A DNA stretch of 26,830 nucleotides from CAYYFV01 sp964451705 (GTDB lineage Bacteria > Patescibacteriota > Gracilibacteria > UBA1369 > GCA-2718715): NCBI GenBank assembly GCA_964451705.1, contig CAYVIV010000007.1, positions 1 to 26,830 of the forward strand. Direction: 5' to 3'. Both the position numbers and the translations under genes were made by a program. The notes under the pieces are model-generated. The model was given only the letters and a program-made list of their open reading frames with translations, was not told where the DNA came from and did no database searches. Shown piece after piece: positions 1-7,138 of the stretch; positions within the stretch are counted from its first letter, which is position 1, and each line of letters opens with the position of its first letter.

Positions 1-586
1 CGCCCAAAAAGAATAAGTAAGTAGCCATCGGCGTTACAGAATTTTCATAAACTACTTTGCAACGCCCCTCTCCCAAATCCTCTACATCTACAGAGACATC
101 TCCATTAGTTAACAAATTTGTATATCGACTATCCGCAGTGATAGTAGTTGTATAAGTACATTTTGCAGTCATATCGTCTATACAAGGTACTATTCTCTGA
201 AAACCCCATTGCTGACACTGTGTAATCTGAGTGCACGGGCAGCCTGCAGGAGTATGATCAAAATACAAACCCTCGAGTATATTGCTAGTTGGCCTGCATA
301 TCGACTTTGTGCTCAAAGAATACTTAACACCAGCCATAATTGACTGCTTAAACTTTAAGCGCAGCAAATCTAATTCTTTTAAGTACTCATAGTCCTCAGA
401 AACATCTAAAATTTCTAAATTTTTGGCATTTAAATCTAGTTCAGAAATTTCTTCCAAAGTTTCAAAATGCAAAGTTGAATTGACAATTGTATAGTCTTCA
501 AACACATCGAAGTCCAAATCCATATGTAAAACTTTGACTTTAAGGTCTCCAAAATCCGATGGATAGTATTTAAATTCACGACTCAT
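1..586 (-). CDS. M1-family (aminopeptidase N-like) metallopeptidase, N-terminal part, cut by window edge
   Basis: The minus-strand reading frame opens with ATG at 586 and is still open at position 1, giving about 195 residues. The first ~115 residues read as the N-terminal beta domain of M1 aminopeptidases (FEDYTIVNSTLHFETLEEIS, then LDLNAKNLEIL). Near residues 118-165 comes a stretch matching the M1 pattern around the substrate-side loop: PCTQITQCQQWGFQRIVPC, then IDDMTAKCTYTTTITA. In family members this reads roughly TQ.....R..FPC.DEP..KA.F...I. The catalytic HEXXH...E site and the GxMEN motif would lie further on, outside the window, so zinc binding and activity cannot be checked. M1 enzymes remove N-terminal residues from peptides; no signal peptide is visible, suggesting a cytoplasmic enzyme. 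It is last of a three-gene minus-strand operon, 9 bp after the small membrane protein. No Shine-Dalgarno sequence precedes the start. Confidence 0.72.
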   Translation of the reverse strand, partial: MSREFKYYPSDFGDLKVKVLHMDLDFDVFEDYTIVNSTLHFETLEEISELDLNAKNLEILDVSEDYEYLKELDLLRLKFKQSIMAGVKYSLSTKSICRPTSNILEGLYFDHTPAGCPCTQITQCQQWGFQRIVPCIDDMTAKCTYTTTITADSRYTNLLTNGDVSVDVEDLGEGRCKVVYENSVTPMATYLFFLG

Positions 587-595
587 ATAAAAAAG

Positions 596-811
596 TTAAT
601 ATTGATTCTGCAAAATATTCTCTCTAATCTCCTCCAGCACATCATCTGAAAGCTGACCTTCTACCCCTCCTGAACTATCTAGATTCAAACTAGCTTTATA
701 TTCACTGGAGTCAGCAAAATAAAATACAGCAATCAAAACTACAAGTACTAAAACCACCCCCCACAAAACTGAATTCATGCGTGAGCTATTGTTTGGATTA
801 TCTAAATTCAT
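596..811 (-). CDS. Small single-pass membrane protein, unknown function
   Basis: This encodes 71 residues from the ATG at 811. A TTG at 820 would add three residues, but ATG is preferred. A short polar N-terminus (MNLDNPNNSSRMNS) is followed by one strong hydrophobic segment at about residues 15-33 (VLWGVVLVLVVLIAVFYFA). A soluble acidic tail of about 38 residues follows and ends LEEIRENILQNQY. The likely topology is one membrane anchor with the tail outside or inside; the sequence does not decide this. It sits between the exonuclease (9 bp gap) and the M1 peptidase (9 bp gap), so the three are probably co-transcribed. I recognise no family. Confidence 0.7.
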   Translation of the reverse strand: MNLDNPNNSSRMNSVLWGVVLVLVVLIAVFYFADSSEYKASLNLDSSGGVEGQLSDDVLEEIRENILQNQY

Positions 812-820
812 AGTAAGCAA

Positions 821-1426
821 TTAAAACAAGCTATCTTGAGCCTTAGGTTCCAACACAAAGTGATTTCTCTGAAATAACTCCTCCAAACACTTGGCTGTTG
901 CAAGAACATCATACATGGCATTGTGAGCATTCTCAAACCCAGTATTAAACAAAAAAGTATGTAACTCCATTAAACGCGGGTGCTTATAATTCCCTAACCT
1001 GCCTGGCAAACGACACAACTCTCTAGTTTGTCGCATTGTATCAAAAATCTTATCTGGCAAAAATTTACTTTGTTTGTTAGCTCGAGTAAATTCAATTTCT
1101 AACATTTTCTGATCGAAATCAATATTATGTGCCACTGCCACATCGGCACTAGCAAACAACTCCAACAAACTATCAGCAACCTCCTTAAATTTAGGTGCAT
1201 CTGCAACCATCTGATTTGTAATCCCACATATTTCAGTAGTTTCATAACTAATCTCCACATCTGGCTTAATCATCTGATCTACTCTTTCGAGCTCTTTAAG
1301 GTTCTTTGTCAAAAAATCGTATTCATAGGTTATACTGGCAAACTGAATAATATAGGGTTGAGCACTCAGCTCTGCCTTACTCGATGGCAATCCAGTTGTT
1401 TCTGTATCAAAAACTATAATTTTCAT
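821..1426 (-). CDS. DnaQ-like DEDDh 3'-5' exonuclease with C-terminal clamp-binding-like motif
   Basis: The protein has 201 residues. Exo I is FDTETTG (D7, E9). Exo II is HNIDFD (D103 the likely catalytic Asp). Exo III is HNAMYD (H168, D173). This is the complete DEDDh set of RNase T/DnaQ exonucleases, which bind two metal ions and remove nucleotides from DNA or RNA 3' ends. The length fits a stand-alone exonuclease rather than a polymerase fusion. The C-terminus ends AQDSLF, close to the beta-sliding-clamp peptide consensus QL[SD]LF, which would fit a proofreading or repair role at the clamp; this is inference. The start is the ATG at 1426, with the first beta strand (KIIVFDTET) beginning directly after it. 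It is first in the operon with the membrane protein and the M1 peptidase, and divergent from the Q-rich secreted protein. It could instead be a general DnaQ-like nuclease rather than the replicative epsilon subunit. Confidence 0.9.
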   Translation of the reverse strand: MKIIVFDTETTGLPSSKAELSAQPYIIQFASITYEYDFLTKNLKELERVDQMIKPDVEISYETTEICGITNQMVADAPKFKEVADSLLELFASADVAVAHNIDFDQKMLEIEFTRANKQSKFLPDKIFDTMRQTRELCRLPGRLGNYKHPRLMELHTFLFNTGFENAHNAMYDVLATAKCLEELFQRNHFVLEPKAQDSLF

Positions 1427-1456
1427 ACAAAAAGTGTTAAAATATACTAGTTAAAC

Positions 1457-1462
1457 ATTATA
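1457..1462 (-). promoter_or_regulatory. Possible -10 element for the exonuclease operon
   Basis: A perfect TATAAT is read on the minus strand 30 bp before the exonuclease ATG. No convincing -35 lies 16-18 bp upstream of it (the region is a T-run), so this is weak. Confidence 0.3.
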
Positions 1463-1506
1463 AGCATAGAATTGTAAAAAACTTTATAAATATTACAGAA
1501 GAAGGC

Positions 1507-1535
1507 TTTACAAAAAGTATAAAAAGTGATACAAT
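1507..1535 (+). promoter_or_regulatory. Sigma70-type promoter for the Q-rich secreted protein
   Basis: TTTACA (1507-1512) and TACAAT (1530-1535) are separated by exactly 17 bp, each one base from consensus. Transcription would start near 1542, giving a leader of about 27 nt before the ATG at 1569, without a Shine-Dalgarno sequence. Confidence 0.65.
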
Positions 1536-1568
1536 AAAGAGATTTATAACTCTAAATCCCCTTAAATT

Positions 1569-2069
1569 ATGAAAAAATTAATCAGTCAATCATTACTATT
1601 AGTAATGTGCACAGGCCTTGTAGCCTTTGCCGTAGAAGCTCCTCCTGGAGTAAACCTCGAAGGCTTAGAAGATCTTCTAAACCAACCCGCTGCAGGCCAA
1701 CAACAACAACAAGCTGGACAACAACAAGCTGGACAACAACAAGCTGGACAACAACAGGCCGGTCAAAACTTTAACCTTGGTAGTATTACAAACACAGGAG
1801 CTGCTCAAACTAATCCTCAAGGTCAAGCAGTTAGTCCAATTTTTATTGCACCTGCAGCCGGACAGGGATATTCCCAACAAGGGTTTCAACAGGGTTTTCC
1901 ACAGCAGGGCTTTCAACAAGCTGGCCTTGCTAATACATTCCAAGCCAATCTAGGTACTCGAACACTTGCAGGCCAACCTCGAGTTGCAGCTACCGGACCT
2001 GGTATGTTAGCAGGTTTAATTCCAGTAGCAGCCTATAGCTTAATTGCCTTTAGACGCAAACAAAACTAA
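1569..2069 (+). CDS. Secreted Q/G-rich low-complexity protein with sortase-signal-like C-terminus
   Basis: This 166-residue protein has a signal peptide at residues 1 to ~21-24 (MKKLISQSLLLVMCTGLVAF, cleavage likely after AFA or VEA). Residues 43-66 are QQQAG repeats and residues 101-119 are QQGF-type repeats, so the mature protein should be disordered or fibrous. The end has the three parts of a cell-wall sorting signal: ATGPG (141-145), a hydrophobic stretch (146-161, MLAGLIPVAAYSLIAF) and a basic tail (RRKQN). The motif lacks the L-P of LPXTG, but a TG followed by P is a plausible variant. A simple C-terminal membrane anchor is the alternative. It is a monocistronic gene with a strong promoter, convergent with mutM (22 bp between stops, no hairpin seen). 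The function is unknown; a surface or wall-attached role is inferred. Confidence 0.8.
   Translation: MKKLISQSLLLVMCTGLVAFAVEAPPGVNLEGLEDLLNQPAAGQQQQQAGQQQAGQQQAGQQQAGQNFNLGSITNTGAAQTNPQGQAVSPIFIAPAAGQGYSQQGFQQGFPQQGFQQAGLANTFQANLGTRTLAGQPRVAATGPGMLAGLIPVAAYSLIAFRRKQN
1704..1763 (+). repeat. 15-bp tandem repeat, about four copies (QQQAG)
   Basis: The unit caacaacaagctgga is perfect at 1704-1718, 1719-1733 and 1734-1748; a fourth, diverged copy is at 1749-1763. The unit is in frame (five codons), so copy-number change would lengthen or shorten the protein without a frameshift. A second, looser repeat coding QQGF lies at about 1873-1923 in the same gene. Confidence 0.92.
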
Positions 2070-2091
2070 AACAATAATTAAAGGGATTTAA

Positions 2092-2982
2092 TTAACTTTG
2101 ACAATTCATACAATAAACCGTGGTTCTCTGATTAACTGCGGTTTTTTGTAAAATATCACCACATTTAAGGCATGGTTTGCCAGCCCGACCATATACTAAA
2201 TGTAAATCAGCATAACTGCCTCCAGAGCCATCGCCCAGCACATAGTTGGCTACAGAGCTACCGCCCTTTGCTACTGCCAAAGGCATAATTTTTTTAATAC
2301 TTTTATAGAGTCTTTGCATCTGCTGCTCAGAAAGCTCAGTTATGTTAGTAGTCGGTAAAACGGCAGCATCAAACAAGACTTCGTCGCAGTAAATATTGCC
2401 AAGTCCGACTATAGCTTTTTGTTCCAAAAAAACTTTTTTCACATTCGACTTAAAACGTCGCATAGCAGTATTGAACTCAGCAAAACTAAATTCTTCCAGT
2501 GGTTCAATCCCAAGATCACCCAACACTCCTGATTCCTGCAAAGCAGGCATACTCTTAAAATAAAGCAAACAACCAAACATCCTTGTATCATTATAGTACA
2601 AGGTGCCTTGGTCTAACTCAAAAACCACATGCGAATGCTTGTTTGGTAAATCCGAAACTGAATTTTTAATCGGATGACCACCAAAAGCTAAATTAAATTT
2701 ATCTCTAAAAACCAATTGACCAGTCATACGCAAATGCACCAGCATAACTTTGCCAGACTCAAAGATAAAAAAGAGATTCTTGGCCCTTCTCTTAATATCA
2801 AGAATTTTCTCTCCCGTTAATTCCAATATAAACTGGCTCAATTTGTCTAAATCCTCACTACGCTGTGTCTTATGAGAGGAGACTAGTTTGGGTTTAGCCA
2901 CAAAGATTTTTTCAATAGTTCTACCAGTCAAAACTGGTAACAAACTCAAACGCAATGCTTCGACTTCTGGTAATTCTGGCAT
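2092..2982 (-). CDS. mutM: Formamidopyrimidine-DNA glycosylase (Fpg/MutM)
   Basis: The ATG at 2982 is chosen over the one at 2994 because Fpg enzymes begin MPELPEVE and the proline exposed by Met removal is the catalytic nucleophile. The extra MKLE would block it. The protein has 296 residues. Family marks are N-terminal PELPEVE, the lysine in RRAKNLFF, HLRMTGQL, NDTRMFG, the helix-two-turn-helix signature VGLGNIYCDEVLF, and a C-terminal zinc finger C-x2-C-x16-C-x2-C preceded by VYGRAGKPC and ending CMNCQ. It is a base-excision repair enzyme that removes 8-oxoguanine and ring-opened purines and nicks the abasic site. It is somewhat longer than the usual ~270 residues, with an insertion around AFGGHPIKNSVSDLPN. 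It stands alone on the minus strand, divergent from the YceI lipoprotein gene. Confidence 0.96.
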   Translation of the reverse strand: MPELPEVEALRLSLLPVLTGRTIEKIFVAKPKLVSSHKTQRSEDLDKLSQFILELTGEKILDIKRRAKNLFFIFESGKVMLVHLRMTGQLVFRDKFNLAFGGHPIKNSVSDLPNKHSHVVFELDQGTLYYNDTRMFGCLLYFKSMPALQESGVLGDLGIEPLEEFSFAEFNTAMRRFKSNVKKVFLEQKAIVGLGNIYCDEVLFDAAVLPTTNITELSEQQMQRLYKSIKKIMPLAVAKGGSSVANYVLGDGSGGSYADLHLVYGRAGKPCLKCGDILQKTAVNQRTTVYCMNCQS

Positions 2983-2988
2983 TTCTAG

Positions 2989-3016
2989 TTTCATATTTTA
3001 AATTCACCGCTATAAT
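2989..3016 (+). promoter_or_regulatory. Promoter for the YceI lipoprotein
   Basis: A weak -35 TTTCAT (2989-2994), 16-bp spacer and perfect -10 TATAAT (3011-3016). The -35 lies just outside the chosen mutM start and covers the rejected ATG at 2994. The leader would be about 20 nt. Confidence 0.5.
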
Positions 3017-3039
3017 AACAAAGAACATTTAATAATCAA
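3012..3039 (-). promoter_or_regulatory. Promoter for mutM, overlapping the divergent promoter
   Basis: On the minus strand, TTGATT (3039-3034), 16-bp spacer and TATTAT (3017-3012). The -10 occupies the same TATAATA sequence as the plus-strand -10, shifted by one base. Only one of the two directions could be bound by polymerase at a time. Confidence 0.45.
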
Positions 3040-3042
3040 ACA

Positions 3043-3936
3043 ATGAAAAAACTCCTTAGTATCAGTTTGTTTGGGCTCTTGGCGACTATCCTAATTTCTG
3101 GTTGCCATATTCAAACAGCAGAAGAAAGACAAGCACAAATCCCACCAGAAATGCCCGCTATCGAACTAGATATACAAAGCACTAACTCGCAAACAGACAC
3201 AGAGACTCCAACCCCAGAAGATACTACAGTAGAAAATACTGCAGACGAAACAGCAGCAAACACCCCTCCTCAATCAGAAACACAGCAAGAAACACAGCCC
3301 CAAACCACTACACAACAAAACACTGCAACCCAGACTCCTGTAGCTCCAGAAAGTCCAAGCCACAACACAGAAACTCAAGCAATTCCAGAAACAGTTATTC
3401 CAGAGACTCCAGCCACTACCACTCAAAGTAGTCTCATCGAAACTGTAAATATAAATGCCCAAACTAGCCTTGTAGAATGGCTCGGTGAAAAAATTGTCGG
3501 AGCCTCGCACCCAGGGTCTTTTAACTTAGCCAGTGGACAACTCAAGTTAGATAACAAAAAAATCACCACAGGACAATTTAAAGTAGATATAAATTCTCTT
3601 AAATCCTACCAAGGTCTTGGCTCACTGGAATCTCACTTGCTTTCTGCAGACTTTTTTAATGCCGGTGTCCACCCAACAGCAAGCTTTACAATAACTCAAA
3701 GCAGCTACCAAGGACCTACTCAACTAAACATCACAGGCCAAATGACAATCAAAGGCATTACTCACACAGAAAACCTATCTGCAATTCACAACCCAGACAC
3801 CCAGCAAATTACCGCTCAAATGAATTTAGATAGAACCAAGTACGACATAACCTACGACTCAGGTAAATTCTTTAAAGACCTTGCCGATGCAGCAATTAAA
3901 GACATTATCCCACTAGACATTAAGCTTAACTACTAA
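3043..3936 (+). CDS. Lipoprotein with disordered linker and C-terminal YceI domain
   Basis: This 297-residue protein has a lipoprotein signal peptide with lipobox ISGC (C21). Residues ~40-135 are a T/Q/E/P-rich, low-complexity linker. Residues ~140-297 match the YceI family: W146 in EWLGEKIVGASHPGSF, HLLSADFFNAGVHPTASF (about 198-215), the central LNITGQMTIKGIT, and DRTKYDITY (263-271). YceI domains are lipocalin-like beta barrels that bind long isoprenoid or amphiphilic lipids. Here the barrel would sit outside the membrane on a flexible tether, possibly handling an isoprenoid lipid or quinone; the ligand is not visible. The ATG follows a promoter and no Shine-Dalgarno sequence. The gene appears monocistronic and is followed by a bidirectional terminator. 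The linker composition fits the A/C-rich plus-strand bias of the window. Confidence 0.9.
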   Translation: MKKLLSISLFGLLATILISGCHIQTAEERQAQIPPEMPAIELDIQSTNSQTDTETPTPEDTTVENTADETAANTPPQSETQQETQPQTTTQQNTATQTPVAPESPSHNTETQAIPETVIPETPATTTQSSLIETVNINAQTSLVEWLGEKIVGASHPGSFNLASGQLKLDNKKITTGQFKVDINSLKSYQGLGSLESHLLSADFFNAGVHPTASFTITQSSYQGPTQLNITGQMTIKGITHTENLSAIHNPDTQQITAQMNLDRTKYDITYDSGKFFKDLADAAIKDIIPLDIKLNY

Positions 3937-3964
3937 GCCTAAGCTCAAAACCAAGCTAAAAACT

Positions 3965-3995
3965 AAAAAGCCATGCACACACTGTATGGTTTTTT
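3965..3995. terminator. Bidirectional intrinsic terminator between convergent genes
   Basis: The left arm (3965-3976, aaaaagccatgc) and right arm (3984-3995, gtatggtttttt) pair over 12 bp with two G-U wobbles and a 7-nt loop. The A-tract and T-tract on either side serve both strands: the YceI gene (plus) and the giant-protein operon (minus). Confidence 0.75.
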
Positions 3996-4004
3996 CTTTA
4001 GTCC

Positions 4005-7000
4005 TTAATTCATAGGTATGTAATCTCTCAGCTGATCTTGAAGCTCTGCTTGATCCAAGTCTACTTTTTGGTCTGCTTCCAAGCTTACTGCCGGATCTTT
4101 ATCAACTAGCCCTGGTTGAGCCGCTTGCTCTTTGAGCTCTTTTTCTTTCATTTCTTCTTTCAGCTCTTGCTTGATTTGTTCTTCATTGGCAAACTGTGAA
4201 AGATCAATAGTAGGAGGCTCATCCGCCGACCTGCCATCCGCTTGAGACTCTGCTGCCGCTTGAGACTCTGATTTTTGTCGCTTACCTACATATTCTAAGT
4301 CTAAAGACTCAATTATATTCAAACGCGCTCCCGATTCAAATACTAACTCAGCACCCGAAACCTTAGTACTCACTAAGTCCGAAACAATTGCATACACCTC
4401 TAATTGATCACTCTCTAATACCGCCCCCCTCTCATATAGACTTTCTAAATTAGATGCCAACTCTTTTACAGAAATCAAACGGCCATCAAACATAAAAACT
4501 AGTTCATCAACATACGGCGCATCAAATTTAACACCAATCGGGTAGTCCACCAAAACATCGTCCTGATTCATATCTATTGCTACAATATTCAAATACGCTA
4601 CAGGCCCAACAAACTGCTCGCTAAACTCTATATAGTCTTGTGTGCTAAGAAGCTTCAAAGGAGTTACAGAGCTCAGGCGCCGAACTGAAAAGGTTTTAGA
4701 CTCTTGCCCAATTGTCACTGTAAACTCATCTGCGGCAAATTCTGAACTTATCTCCACCTGCAGTTCACCTGCTGCCCCATCTTCTGTCTCAAATAATGTT
4801 AAACCTTCAGCAGGCTCAACTACTGCAGCTACGGGTAATACAGTTCGAGCACCATTGTTGTCATCATTTAATGTATAACTTGCAATGCTTTGCACTAGGC
4901 TTGGTTGAGTATCCAGTAATTGAATGTTATTTCTCGCATTAAAAGTCACGTCTTCTTTTTCTAGCACATATTCTGGCAACTCAAAAGCTGCTAACTCCAA
5001 TTCGTAATTCATATCCTCTGTTTCAAATCTCAAAATAGCCCCCCTTACATCGATTCCCGCTACCGGCTGCTGAGCTCTCACATATATGCTAGGATTTTCA
5101 AATCTCTCTAAAGCATCTACAGTCATTGCTACATTCAATAGTACAGGAGCATCAGGCCTATTTCCAACTAATATCTCTAATCCCTTATCCTCTAAACTAT
5201 CCAAACCAGCAATATTACTGACTGTATCTGGAGTTAGAGTTCCAGTCAGTTGTCCTAACTCTAATAATTCATTGTATGGCACTGTTAACAAACCGGCATT
5301 CCAGCTCACTTGAGTATAGCCAATTGCAGTTAAGTCTGTTGGGTCTTCTTGCGGTGGGTCAGTATCTGGATCAGTATCTGGATCAACATCTGGTTCTGGC
5401 GCTCCTACAGTTCTGACTTGCATAGAATTTGGGAGGATATATTCAACTTCTACCGAATTAGAATCCATAGTCATATCCTGCATCAGCAAATTAAAACTAG
5501 TATAGTTACTCAAACTAAAAGACAGCGGTTGCAGACGTGTTTCGTTCGGCTGTAACAAAATGGCTTGCTCTGTAAACAAAGCCAAGGCATCCTGCGTAAC
5601 TGCAAAATCTCCATCTTCAGAAGCCTGAGTGAAATTCAAGTTATCCAGCCCAGTAGCTTCTGTAAAGTGTATCATTAGGTTAGAAATTTGTACTGGTAAG
5701 CTAGTTTCGTTAAACAAAGTTAAAATCAAACTAAAAACCATAGGTCCATCTGCTACATACTCAATTAATTCTTTAGGCTGGGCTATTAAATTTTGCATCT
5801 CTAAAGTTGCGACAATTTTTTCAAAACCGACATTTAAAACTGGTAAAAGCACAGAAGCCAAACGGCCATCTTCTAGCACCGCAGACAAACTCAAATTTAA
5901 ATTTTCTACAGCTACTCTATCTTTCACATCAACCACAATTTGCAAATTTACATCCGTATCATCAAACATGCCTGCAATCTCTGCTTGATCTAATGCTAAT
6001 GTGAGCTTTGAGCTATCTAAACTTTGAGTACTTGCCACAAATTGACCATTTAGCTTAAAGTAGACTCGCGAAAACAAATCAGAAAACTTAAAGCCTTCTA
6101 CATTCAGCGCCTCTAAACTAAAACCAACTAAAACTGGAGAGTTCTCGGGTTCCAAGGTGTAACTAGCCAAAGTAAAATGACTACTCGATGCAGTTACATC
6201 AACCTGCCCCGGTGACTCCAAGTGATAACGTAAACGTGGAATATTTAAGGCTTCTTCATTAAAGGCCTCACGTGTTTCGCCCTCTTTATTCATAACCCAA
6301 GCCAAGACCCCTTCTACCTGAGTCGCACTGGCTAAAACATCATTTAAACCAAGACTCTGGACACCTTCTACAAAATCTAACGCAAAAATTTCTTCGACAT
6401 TAGGTTGCTGCGCCACTCGCACTAAATCCGATACAACAAAATTCCAACCATCTCTTAACTCCAATGGATCAGTTGGAAAAGTGTTACGACAATGCTTAAG
6501 TTTAGCCTTGCGAACTCCCAGTTCATCTACTACCACATCGCTATCAGTTCGTTGTCCAAAAATATAAACCAACACAGGCTCGCCTGCTCTTATGTTATAG
6601 CTCTCGAGCTCAGAGCCCAAAATGCTCATATCGCTATCAGCAAAAATGCTCGTACCCAACTCGACCCATCTTGCATTTAAAGAATCAAAATGCAGTGGTA
6701 AGTAAAAGAATTCAGCTGCTTGAATCCGGTTTAACATTTCAAGAGCACTCAAATCTTCATCGGCTGCCATATAAAAAGCAGATTCAAAAGGACGCAAATA
6801 CTCATTTACAATATCCTGCCTATGCAATGGCAGGTTTGCCTGCTCAGCTCCTTGCTGCGTGCACTGAGTAGGCCCCAAGGCTGCAAGTTTTTCGGGAGTT
6901 AAAAGTTTTTCTAACAAAATATCATCTATCGCCTGCTTGCCTTCTCCCAAAGTCAGAGCACCTCTTAGCTGATCTGTTACAGAAGCCTCTTGCTCAACAC

Positions 7001-7118
7001 TAGGCACCGCCGGTGGTTTATCATAACTAGCTCCAGCGACACTCAACATCCAGTATCCAATACCAAACATTGTTAGTGCCAAGAGTGCTAAATATGTATA
7101 TTTGTCCTTTAAACTCAT
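4005..7118 (-). CDS. Large secreted or membrane-anchored protein with GWN..WV module and coiled-coil tail
   Basis: The protein has 1,037 residues. Residues 9-30 are hydrophobic and end in AGA, so this is either a cleavable signal peptide or a membrane anchor. Around residues 178-276 is a module PVLVYIF...LKHCRNTF...RDGWNFVV...GVLAWVMN that parallels the N-terminal module of the neighbouring giant protein. The middle (about 300-570) looks like beta-sandwich domains, including LFNETSLPVQISNLMIHF. A DPDTDPDTDPP linker at about 575-590 divides the protein. More beta-rich sequence follows, then a charged C-terminal tail (about 960-1037) with a short predicted coiled coil (EQIKQELKEEMKEKELKEQ). Only two cysteines are present (86 and 210). 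The tail carries an 18-bp-period repeat (ccgcttgagactctg at 4238 and 4256). I recognise no catalytic motif or named family. The start is 20 bp after the giant gene's stop, so they are probably co-transcribed. A role partnering or anchoring the giant protein at the surface is inferred. Confidence 0.85.
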   Translation of the reverse strand: MSLKDKYTYLALLALTMFGIGYWMLSVAGASYDKPPAVPSVEQEASVTDQLRGALTLGEGKQAIDDILLEKLLTPEKLAALGPTQCTQQGAEQANLPLHRQDIVNEYLRPFESAFYMAADEDLSALEMLNRIQAAEFFYLPLHFDSLNARWVELGTSIFADSDMSILGSELESYNIRAGEPVLVYIFGQRTDSDVVVDELGVRKAKLKHCRNTFPTDPLELRDGWNFVVSDLVRVAQQPNVEEIFALDFVEGVQSLGLNDVLASATQVEGVLAWVMNKEGETREAFNEEALNIPRLRYHLESPGQVDVTASSSHFTLASYTLEPENSPVLVGFSLEALNVEGFKFSDLFSRVYFKLNGQFVASTQSLDSSKLTLALDQAEIAGMFDDTDVNLQIVVDVKDRVAVENLNLSLSAVLEDGRLASVLLPVLNVGFEKIVATLEMQNLIAQPKELIEYVADGPMVFSLILTLFNETSLPVQISNLMIHFTEATGLDNLNFTQASEDGDFAVTQDALALFTEQAILLQPNETRLQPLSFSLSNYTSFNLLMQDMTMDSNSVEVEYILPNSMQVRTVGAPEPDVDPDTDPDTDPPQEDPTDLTAIGYTQVSWNAGLLTVPYNELLELGQLTGTLTPDTVSNIAGLDSLEDKGLEILVGNRPDAPVLLNVAMTVDALERFENPSIYVRAQQPVAGIDVRGAILRFETEDMNYELELAAFELPEYVLEKEDVTFNARNNIQLLDTQPSLVQSIASYTLNDDNNGARTVLPVAAVVEPAEGLTLFETEDGAAGELQVEISSEFAADEFTVTIGQESKTFSVRRLSSVTPLKLLSTQDYIEFSEQFVGPVAYLNIVAIDMNQDDVLVDYPIGVKFDAPYVDELVFMFDGRLISVKELASNLESLYERGAVLESDQLEVYAIVSDLVSTKVSGAELVFESGARLNIIESLDLEYVGKRQKSESQAAAESQADGRSADEPPTIDLSQFANEEQIKQELKEEMKEKELKEQAAQPGLVDKDPAVSLEADQKVDLDQAELQDQLRDYIPMN
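5359..5394 (-). repeat. 12-bp tandem repeat coding the DPDTDPDTD linker
   Basis: Two perfect copies of tcagtatctgga (5359-5370, 5371-5382) and one diverged copy (5383-5394), in frame within the 1,037-residue protein gene. Confidence 0.85.
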
Positions 7119-7138
7119 TTTAAAACTTATAAATTACT

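Noticed and set aside
1127..1450. Plus-strand open frame opposite the exonuclease
   Set aside because: It is a shadow of the exonuclease gene: no domain, promoter or biased codon use, while the minus strand carries all catalytic motifs.
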